Assembly: GCA_003254925.1 (NCBI GenBank)
Contig: QANZ01019123.1
Coordinates: 115,757 to 179,756, forward strand
DNA length: 64,000 nucleotides
Origin: Chamaecrista fasciculata
Lineage: Eukaryota > Streptophyta > Magnoliopsida > Fabales > Fabaceae
Direction of reading: 5' to 3'
The position numbers and the translations under genes are program-made. The notes below the pieces were generated by a model. The model was given only the letters and a program-made list of their open reading frames with translations, was not told where the DNA came from and made no database searches. This document shows, in pieces, positions 55,487 through 64,000 of the stretch. Positions within the stretch are counted from its first letter, which is position 1, and every line of letters starts with the position of its first letter.

Positions 55487-56060
55487 GGCAAAACACTCTT
55501 TTGTGCCCCTAACGTTTGCAGTGATTTTCAGTTATGTCCCTAACATTTCATTTGTATCAGTTGTGCCCTCAATGTGACACGTTAGTTTCAATTATGCCCC
55601 CCTCGTTAGTGTACCGTTTTTCGGAACTTTTGAGCTTAGATCCGTATTCGTTTCAGTTTGTTTTGATAAATGAGTTTATGGCTACTCATTTTCGGCTCCT
55701 AAGGATCATTTTGCATATGGAAATTTTGAGAAAAATGCTTCGTTTTGCTTCATTTCGTTTTGGTCCTTTTTAGGGTTCATCGGGTCCGATTTTCTTCGGA
55801 TTTGGGGCTTTTTTGAGCTTAATCTTTGAAATTGATCGAAGAAATCAAGTTTGTGATGTCCGAAAATTAAAACCCATATGAAATTTGATAAAAAACGAAC
55901 TCAAATCGTGCGAAAATGGTGTTTTTTTTTTGGATGATTGAAATTGGGGGCATAATTGAAACTAACGTTTCACATTGGGGGCACAACTGACATAAATGAA
56001 ACGTTAGGGGCATAACTGAAAATCACTACAAACGTTAGGGGCATGAAAGGGTGTTTTTCC
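55487..56060. mobile_element. MULE-type element with perfect 9-bp TSD
   Basis: Ends GGCAAAACACTCTTTTGTGCCCC and, reversed, GGAAAAACACCCTTTCATGCCCC. TTAATTTAT is duplicated at 55478-55486 and 56061-56069. TIRs of about 120 bp contain 'cccctaacgttt' and 'cagttatgccc' blocks shared with the foldback MULE at 48306-49134. The centre (about 55620-55920) is of different composition, with 'tttcggaacttttgagcttagatcc', and may be captured sequence, but no protein is recognisable. Confidence 0.88.
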
Positions 56061-56490
56061 TTAATTTATTAATTTTAAATTCAGGCAAAAAACAATTTAT
56101 TAATTTTAAATCTTTGTGATTGTGATTTCTCCTCCGGCAACGAGCCCTTGATAAACTTCTTGAACGTTGAACGCGATGGAATTGGAATATAAGGTAAGAA
56201 AAATCATGAAGAATTAGTTTCAAACTTATTTTTTGTCTTATTTAATTTTATTTGTTCACATTCTAATTAAAAAAAATCTAGTTAAGAGTAATTTATAATT
56301 TGTAACTTGTTAAAATTAAAATAAGAAAATAACTTATTTGATTGGGAAATGAACAACTCACTTTAAATACTCGATTTGACTTTATTAATTTTTTAGTGTC
56401 TCTAAATAAAAAAGTACTCATCAAAAGTAGGATTCATGGTAGTTAGTGTCTCAATCTCTTGTAATGTGATAAATTTAGGTTCAACATTTT

Positions 56491-56829
56491 AGGTGAAAAT
56501 ATCCTTTTTTTCCTAAAATTTTACATCAACTTTTAATTTAGTCTATAATATTTTACATTTTGGTCAATTTTATTATTTGCTCTTACTTTAGTCAAATATT
56601 GACGACAAATTTTATGTAATGCAAAAGTGATTGGAAAAGAAACTCAAATCCTTATTCATATTGAAACATACGATTAAGTCTGTTATTAATTTATTAAAAA
56701 AAGTTAGTCAAAAGATAAAATTGACTAAAATGTGAAATATTAAGGATGAAATTGACAATAAAAAAAATATTAGAGACAAAATTAGAAGTTGATATAAATT
56801 TATAGACAAAAAAAGGTGCTTTTTCCTAT
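56491..56829. mobile_element. MITE, copy 2 of the family at 37.7 kb
   Basis: It shares the order 'aattttatt', 'agtcaaatattgacgacaaatttta', 'attaagtctgttattaatttattaaa' and 'aaaattgactaaaatgtgaaatatta' with the copies at 37731-38108 and 60908-61249. The ends AGGTGAAAATATCC and, reversed, AGGAAAAAGCACC are diverged, and no clear TSD remains. Confidence 0.6.
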
Positions 56830-56970
56830 TTCATATTTAAAGAGTTAAGTAGTTAACTGTTAAGTACTTGCATTTATGGCTGGATAAAACTCTGAATATA
56901 AGATGGCCTTTCCTGAAAAATATGCCTATTTAAAACTAATAAAAAAACGAGTTCAATTAATTATTTGATA

Positions 56971-57247
56971 CTCTCTCCGTTCCTATATATCTGATGTTTA
57001 AGGTAAAAACACACAGACCAAGGAAATGATTAGCTCACCTAAAATGAAGAGAAAAATGAGATAAAAAGACTAAACTATCCCTATTAAATTACTAGGAAAA
57101 TGTTTATTCATTTATGACTCTACTATATTTAATAGGGATAGAATGGTAAAAGAATAATTAATGCTCTCTTGAAGTTATAAAACATCAGATATTTTGGAAT
57201 AAAAAAAGTTCTTCAGAAAATCAGATATTCAGGAACGGAGGAAGCAG
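56971..57247. mobile_element. Stowaway-like MITE (Tc1/mariner) at a TA target
   Basis: Termini CTCTCTCCGTTCC and, reversed, CTGCTTCCTCCGTTCC resemble the CTCCCTCCGTTCC consensus of Stowaway elements, and TA flanks both ends (56969-56970, 57248-57249). The inverted arms extend through 'tatctgatgttt' and 'aaacatcagata'. The element is 277 bp and non-coding. Confidence 0.8.
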
Positions 57248-57249
57248 TA

Positions 57250-58530
57250 TAAAATATCTTTGCCAATAATTTGCCCTAATAAATTCATTTATTGCATACT
57301 ATTCATATGGATATAATTCCAACAAACAAGGGTTTGCTTTACATGCATACGCCATATCAATCGGAAGTCGTCATAAATTAAATAATCATAATAATTAATG
57401 TATAGATATGATGAGTATCTTATTTTGATATGGATTCAATTAATTTTTTATTTCATTAGTTAATATCAAAGATCAATAGTCCGACTAGTAGCTTGCCATT
57501 GCTGATGCAGATATATATGTTTATATATGTTGTCAATTATGAGAAATTGGCAAGTGATCATCATTATTATGATCTACCGAATTACTTGACGTATACATAC
57601 AAGTTTATTTCATTTAATGATCTGAGGGTGCAATAAATCCAGATATTATCGTATTTTAATTTCTTGATTACATTATAAAAATATAATTAAGGCTTAAATT
57701 TTGATATAGATGATCAACAACGGTAGATATTCATTAATTACTTTCGGTTATTGCTCATTAATTTAATTGACAAATGGTACAATATGATAAATAGATACAT
57801 GCATGCAAGAAAGCGTTCTTAAATATTGAACCTACTTGCTATCTAATTTGTTCATCTATAAATCTCCCTCATAACATATCAAACATTCTCTATAATAAAA
57901 GAGCTAGGTAATTAAGAAATATTACACGATAATAAATAAGGAAATGTTTGGTAACTATTTCCCAACCATAGTTTCCCGGCCAGCCCGCCAAATAAGCCTC
58001 CAACCCTCAATTACCACCCAAAAGTTTTCAAACAAGAAACCAACTTATGGAAATTGGAAAGCTTATTAATTAGGTTATATATATATATATATGAATGTGA
58101 GATATTGTAATCGTTGATATTTCAAACTATATATTAATTTGAGAAATTACATGAAATACTTTGAGAGATTACTGAGAAAGTTAAGTAACTTTTTACTATT
58201 TGTTTATATTATTTATACATAAAAAGTACATAAAATACATGTTGGAGAAGTTACCAAAAAGATTAAGTAGTTTCTCACGGTTTATTTATTATTACTTTAT
58301 AATATAATAAAAATATCATTGCTTGCCTTTTTTGATTTTTGTTTTAAAAAATAATATTTACATACAAAGCTTGTGTGTCTATATATATATGTTTAAATAT
58401 ACATTTAATATAACATCATACTTATGAGTTTTCTTTAACAACTCAATATCAAATGGCATAACCTTTTATTTTTAAAAGTTATCTCTATATGTTATAATTT
58501 TACTGAAAAAAAAATGAGGTATATATATAT
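57250..58530. other. AT-rich intergenic DNA
   Basis: No coding frame, RNA gene or delimitable repeat was seen. Confidence 0.4.
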
Positions 58531-59072
58531 AGGTCAAATAATCACATTGCTCCCAAAAGTATGGATAGATCTTTAATTGATCCTAAATATTTTATTCATT
58601 TTATATTGGTTCTACGTGTTTTTATAATTTTTTATTTTTGGTCTTAAACTATTGAATGTGATTATATTTCTTTTGTTTCAAGTTCAAATATGATGAGTCT
58701 ATAAGTTGCTTTTGACGAATTATTTCTTTATCTAAATGAAGTTGTAAACATATGAAGTCAATTCAAGTTCTGAAATTGGGGTCGCTCGATTCACATTTAA
58801 ATAATTGAAGTTAAATTTATCTCTCTCATTTTTAAGTTCGAATGTGACAACAAGTTAGGAACTATATGTTATTTATGAAGAGTTTTTTCTATATTTAGTT
58901 GAGACGGTTGACAATCAAGGTCAAATCATGCCTCAAAAATGAATTTGAGACTAAAAGCGAAAAATTATGAAAACATGTAAATTAACTAATATGAAATACA
59001 TATATGAAACATTTAGGACCAATTTCAAATCTATCCTATTCTTTAGGGACCAATTTGAGTATTTGATCATAA
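58531..59072. repeat. Candidate foldback MITE in the GDSL gene promoter
   Basis: 'aggtcaaataatcacattgctcccaaaagtatggatagat' at the left is mirrored by 'atctatcctattctttagggaccaatttgagtatttgatca' at the right with several differences. The inside is AT-rich. No TSD was recognised, so the class is uncertain. It ends about 235 bases before the chosen GDSL start codon. Confidence 0.5.
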
Positions 59073-59307
59073 TCATATATATACAAGAAGATATGCAAAA
59101 TTTCCTCCAAACTACCACATGCTAGCTAAGGTCATTAATTGGGCAAACAAGCATGCATTATATATATACATAAATGCATACAATATATATTATGTGATCC
59201 GGAATTTTGATTTGATTGCTATTTCACGTCTTAAACTATAGCAATATAGAAGTGATATGATGATGAAAAGCTGTGAGATTAGACATCCCCTGCATTCACA
59301 GGTTTTG

Positions 59308-62299
59308 ATGAAAAATTTCATAACTCTGTGTTTGTTATTATTATGTTTGAGTTTGATGATCCAAAAAGGTGAGGCTTTAAACAAGAAGGAAAAGAAGGTT
59401 TCTGGCGTATATGTGTTCGGAGATTCCACAGTCGACCCAGGAAACAATAACTTCATCAAAACTGCTTTTAAGAGCAACTTTCCACCTTATGGTATTGATT
59501 TTCCCAACCAACAACCCACAGGAAGATTCTGTAATGGCAAGCTTGGCACTGATTTTGTTGGTAATTCATTTAATTTTTATGTTTTGTTTTGTATTATTTA
59601 ATTTAATTACAGAAAATTAAAACTGATGATGTTTTTTTTTTTTTTTTTTTTTTTTTNAATTAAAACTGATGATGTTTTTTTTTTTTTTAATTATTTGGGT
59701 TTATTTCAGCTTCATATCTTGGTGTGAAAGAGTTGGTACCACCATATTTGGATCCAAAACTGAGCGTCAAGGATCTTATGACAGGAGTTAGTTTTGCCTC
59801 TGCTGGCACTGGTTTTGACATACTTACTTCAACTGTCAGTGTATGAATCTCTCTTCCTTCATCTTTAGTTCCTTTCTCTATATATCCAATATCATCAAAT
59901 ATTTCAGCAATGAAGTGAGCTGATGGGTTACATAATTTTCATATGAGTTTATTCTTATTGAGAAACATAGACAAACAAGTCATTAGTTAAGATATGTTTG
60001 GATTGAGGATATAATTGAGGAAGAAAAAGAAAAACAGAAAAAAAAAGGAGTGAGATCTCTTCCTCTTATTTGAAAAGTAAGAAATTAAAGAATAAGATAA
60101 TAAGAGATTAATTTTTAATACTCCGTCTATTTCACCTTCATAAGTTTCAATTACCCTAAATTAAGGTATTTTGGAAGCTCCAAACTAAGGGAAATGTTAG
60201 GGAGGCTTAACCTCCCCTCTTTTCCCTCCAATTTCTCACACTCTCTTCCCCTCTTAATTACAAAAGAAACCCTTAAGAATATTATTTTTAAAACAAATTT
60301 TGGCTTGCAGGCCATATATACTCGATGTGCAAATTATTTAAATGAGCGGGTTTGAGGAGATAAAATAGGCATTTTCTGAATAAGTTGATCTATTTAGTCA
60401 TCTTACATTATTTATGTTTTTATGCATATTTAAAATAAATTTTAGAATAAAATCTTAATTTTATAACAACTTTTTTATTACAATAATATCTAATAATTAT
60501 ATAATTATAAAGATTATAAATATGAGATTTATAATAATATTATTATAACATAGTTCTTTCATAAAATTATTGTTATTTTCATATATTTTGTATTAAAAAT
60601 ATTTTTTTATTAAAAAACAGAAGTGTTGGTCTACATGCCGACCTCCTTAACCCGTAGGTCAAAGTGTTGGACGTATATAAACATTTAATATTGAATTCTG
60701 AATAGATTAGCTTGTTTAACAATAATAGTTAGAGTTCCATTTAAAGAAAAAAAAAACAATACTAGTTAGAGTGATAGGTACTTCAATTCGCATAATTTTG
60801 AGTTTAATTAGAAAAATTTTTGTTGAGAGAGTTTTATTCCAATATAAAGCCTCCCAATTTCAACAAGACTTATCATTGTTTAGACTGTAAAATAATAAAA
60901 AAAAAATGGTTAAAAGTGCTAATTTCGTCCCCCAATACTTTTTTATTATCAATTTTGTCCATAATAATTCATATTTTAGTCAATTTTATCCTTTATTTTT
61001 ATTTTAGTCAAATATTAACGACAAAATCTACGTGCCCGATAATATATAATATAAAATTGATGAAAAAAACACAAATCTTAACTGAGATTGAAAAACAAAA
61101 TATAGTCTGTCAATTTATTGAAAAAATTTAATCAAAAGATAAAACTAACCAAAATATAAAACATTGAGAACGAAGTTGATCACAAAAAAAATTGGGAGCA
61201 AAATTAACAATTGGTGCAAAATTTAATGACAAAATTAGTATTTTTACCCGTAAAAAAGAGCATCGAATCTTCCCAAAAACATAAGGAACGTTGCATTGTT
61301 AGAACTTAGATTCTCTTTCTATCTTATGTTTCACGTGGTGGTTTAGTTGGAATTAGAATAGTATATATATAGGAAACTTTTACATGCAATAAGTTAAAAC
61401 AAATGAGAGTCGAGTTCTCTCTCAATTCCCTCTCTGTGAGAGACCATCTTTCTCTTTCATGAGAGATTTCACCATATTTCATGTTAGGGTTATCGACGGC
61501 GCCTCCCAGCTTTGGCCTTCTGCGGCGGTGGTTTTCAAGTTTAGGTGGTTTTTGGTGGTTGTCCTTTCCAAATCTGTGTGATCTTTACTCGTGTTTGTGT
61601 ATTTCTGCGGCGGGTTTTATGGCGGCGACGTTCTGGATCTGGGATCCCACAACGTCAATCTGATTTGATTTTTGTTTTTTGTGTTTCCAGTTCTTTAATT
61701 AGATGATTGTAGCTTTAGTTGGATCCCTGGATCCGTTAACTTGGCGGCTGATTGTCTTGCCAATTTGTCTGACACAAAGATGAGTCCTCTTGGATGAGTT
61801 ACAAACCCCCATCTTCGTCAGTTGATGTTTTATCTAGTGTTGTTGTTGATGCTAGGGATGGATTAGATTATTTTACTTTGTTTTTGTTTATACTGTACTT
61901 GGTTTTGCCTTACTTTTGAGTTTTGAATGAATTATGTTTTAGAAAAAAAAAAAGTTAAAACAAAACTTTGAACGATTAAATCGTCCATCCTCTTAATTAA
62001 CTATATCCGGATTACATAAGATCGCCTAAATAACTAAGGTGGTGATTACTTAATGATGCATGCAGAATGTGATTCCAATACCGAAGCAATTGGAATATTT
62101 CAAAGAATGCAAGAAGAGAATGGAAAGTGTGCTTGGTAAGCAAGGAGTTGAAAATAATATAAAAGAGGCTGTATTTTTCATAAGTGCTGGCACAAATGAC
62201 TTCGTTGTTAATTATTTCACTCTCCCAATTCGAAGAAAAAGCTTCACCCTCTTGGCTTACCAGCATTTCGTGCTTCACAATGAGAAAGAATTCATTCAG
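59308..62299 (+). CDS. GDSL esterase/lipase, first three exons (gene runs off the right edge)
   Basis: Exons 59308-59560, 59710-59840 and 62066-62299 are in phase and give about 206 residues. The start at 59308 ([20 protein letters not shown]) gives a clean signal peptide; an in-frame upstream ATG at 59257 would add 17 residues and spoil it. Block [14 protein letters not shown], carries the catalytic Ser and is followed by [20 protein letters not shown]. Block II is visible in exon 2 ([13 protein letters not shown]) and block III in exon 3 ([15 protein letters not shown]). Exons 4 and 5, with the DxxH catalytic pair, should lie beyond 64000; none is seen in the 1.7 kb after 62299. Family members are secreted esterases acting on acyl or cell-wall substrates. 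Intron 2 (2.2 kb) is swollen by insertions. Confidence 0.9.
59617..59697. repeat. Duplicated 'aattaaaactgatgatg' plus poly-T around an assembly N in GDSL intron 1
   Basis: The same 17-bp word followed by a T run occurs before (from 59617) and after (from 59658) the N at 59657. It is likely an unmerged contig overlap rather than a biological tandem repeat. Confidence 0.75.
59990..60273. mobile_element. Diverged Tourist-like MITE in GDSL intron 2
   Basis: It begins GATATGTTTGGATTGAGGA, ends TTACAAAAGAAACCC followed by TTAAG, and has purine-rich then pyrimidine-rich arms like the element at 54884-55176. A TTA/TAA target is plausible at both ends but not exact. Confidence 0.5.
60908..61249. mobile_element. 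MITE, copy 3 of the family at 37.7 kb, in GDSL intron 2
   Basis: It shares the central 'tagtcaaatattaacgacaaa' and flanking 'caattttatcc', 'ttattgaaaaaat' and 'aaaactaaccaaaatataaaa' with the two other copies. The ends GGTTAAAAGTGCTAATTTCG and, reversed, GGGTAAAAATACTAATTTTG are an inverted pair. Confidence 0.6.
61404..61951 (+). mobile_element. Polyadenylated retroposon with perfect 13-bp TSD in GDSL intron 2
   Basis: AAGTTAAAACAAA is duplicated exactly at 61391-61403 and 61952-61964. The right copy is preceded by an A tract (61943-61951). The 548-bp insert is GC-rich in its first half ('ggttatcgacggcgcctccc', 'ggcggcgacgttctgg') and T-rich later. A 13-bp TSD with a 3' A tail is the mark of L1-type target-primed insertion. 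The cargo lacks a reverse transcriptase frame, so it is a heavily truncated LINE, a SINE-like element or a processed transcript of an unknown gene. Confidence 0.8.
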
Positions 62300-64000
62300 G
62301 TTTGCTTTCTTAATTAAATCACACTATGAATTTAATATATATGCCATGATATTTTTTTTTGTTATTAACTACTTATCTTGGCCTTTTTGATTTTAATTTG
62401 TGATAGATTTATTTCCACATCTCACATTTCTCTCCTTATTTTTTTTTGGTTGGATCAAATTGGGAAAAGAAAAAATGTAGAAGGGTTTATAAATAAAACA
62501 GTGAATAAGCTAAAAGACCAAAAAAACAATTATTGATTAAAAATGAAATATTGGTTGTAAAGATAGAAGACAGAGAGATATCTGATCTCAAATGGACAAG
62601 GCAATGAGTTAGGTGGTGAAGACCCCACACGTCTTAAATATTTCAATTTCTATAACCTCCAAAACCAACCATTAAAACCGTTAGGCCTTAAATCACCAAA
62701 ACTTTGTACCTTTCATATATTTTTTTAAAATGTAAAAACTAAAAAAGTTTATATACATACACTTATGTCATGAGATTATTTTATATAGAATGTAACGCTT
62801 TCTTATTTAAATATCTTACTAGTAGTCTAGTATTAAATCTAAATTAAAAATAAAGATAAATGTCATTTTTAAAAAAATTAAATAATTAATAAGGCGTAAT
62901 TAACTAATTATAAAAGATATTAAACACTTTAAAAATTTTATTTTATGTAAAAGGCTTATTTTATTAAATTTTTTTAATGAAACGTAAATTTTTTCCCTCA
63001 AACTCTTGTTAATTATACTTAAAAGTAATTAAGTGGAGTTTGTACTTGTCTATTTTTATAATAGAAAGAAAATGTACTTTAACAATTTGTTTATTAATCT
63101 TGGCCCCTATAAATAATATCAAATTTTAGTAATTTTTTAAATTTAATTTTTATAATTGAGTTTTTATATTTTCATTTTATTTTTAATTAAATCATATTGT
63201 TAAATTAATAACAAAATCTCTTCTACCGACACCTAATATAATAAATAAAAATATGAATATATTTAAGTAATATAAAATAAGCATTCTAATAATAAAATTT
63301 TGTAATTATATTGTTTTGTACAATTTCATATTTTCAAAATTAAAATTAATTAGTGAAAAATAAAATAGTATCTAATAATAAGATTAAATTGTGCATCATA
63401 ATTTAAAGAAAATCCAAGAAATTTTAACAAAATATTATAGATTCTTTGTTAATTATGATGTCTGTTGTTTTTTAAATAAGTTTAATCATAATTTTCGTTT
63501 ATAATTAGGAGATAAAATTATGTTGTTATTGAACAATAGGACTTTCATGACAAATATAATAGAAATATAAAGACTCAATTACAAAAATTAAAATTATTGG
63601 AACTTAATTATAAATGATATAAATTATAAGTACCAATAGATTAATAAAATGTAACCTGAAAAATTTAAATGAATCAATCTTTTAAATAAAATAAAAAGAT
63701 TTGAGAGATTTTCTTTTCGTAATTTAATATTTTTTGCATAAAAAATTAATAAAAAATATTATTAATTTAATTCTTGATCTCCCAAAAAAAATGCTGGAGA
63801 AGTTTGGTGCCCATATATACATACACATGGCACGAGTGTGTGCACAAAATGTTATTATAACTTGAGTTAAATAAAAGGTTAGCCATATTTTAATTGAGCT
63901 AGATATGTATTTGAATAGTCTTATTGGGATGAAATAAAATAGCAAAAGTTTTCCTTAACCATTCAAAACCTCTTTTTATTTATTTATTCATTTTTTTTTT
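62300..64000. other. GDSL intron 3, very AT-rich
   Basis: No exon with GDSL block V (DxxHP) and no other gene is visible. The intron donor is GTTTGC at 62300. The sequence is low in complexity and contains no delimitable transposon. Confidence 0.5.

Overview
The window is AT-rich nuclear DNA of a flowering plant, almost certainly a eudicot. The evidence is intron-rich genes of plant-only families (a WOX9-type homeobox gene, a germin-like protein, a ROP GTPase, an LRR-VIII receptor kinase), plant copia, L1, MULE and hAT elements, and tRNA-derived SINE-like repeats. The species cannot be named from the sequence. Six single N positions look like collapsed assembly gaps, and two of them have the same sequence on both sides.

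Genes, left to right: the 5' end of a minus-strand gene (TATA box, non-coding first exon, splice donor; about 340-440). A PP28/PDAP1-type phosphoprotein gene of eight exons (2233-4874, +). A 19-exon LRR receptor kinase of the LRR-VIII-1/HPCA1 kind (8600-16737, +), whose introns hold several MITEs. A one-exon gene for a small membrane protein (18292-18699, +) with a duplicated and inverted piece of its own promoter just upstream. A WOX9/STIMPY-like gene (30400-32330, -) that ends in a tiny last exon. A germin-like protein gene (39602-40376, +) with two decayed relatives upstream, one of them split by an L1 LINE. A ROP/RAC small GTPase gene of seven exons (50337-52927, -) with one GC-AG intron. 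The first three exons of a GDSL esterase/lipase (59308 to beyond the right edge, +).

Between the genes lie transposons, many of which can be delimited to the base by their target-site duplications (TSDs). Copia remnants fill 19-27 kb. One copia LTR there is interrupted by a 1,145-bp MULE that carries gene-like sequence. From 45.5 to 49.4 kb, two non-autonomous hAT elements lie in a row. The second contains two further MULEs: one carries a piece of a UDP-glycosyltransferase gene, the other is an almost complete 0.8-kb palindrome. More MULE-type MITEs (37.7, 54.3 and 55.5 kb), a Tourist-like MITE (54.9 kb), a Stowaway-like MITE (57.0 kb) and a polyadenylated retroposon inside a GDSL intron complete the picture.

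The genes do not form a pathway. The strongest biological theme is repeated capture of host gene fragments by non-autonomous DNA transposons (SF1-like, UGT74-like and two unidentified pieces). No CRISPR, rRNA or convincing tRNA gene was seen.
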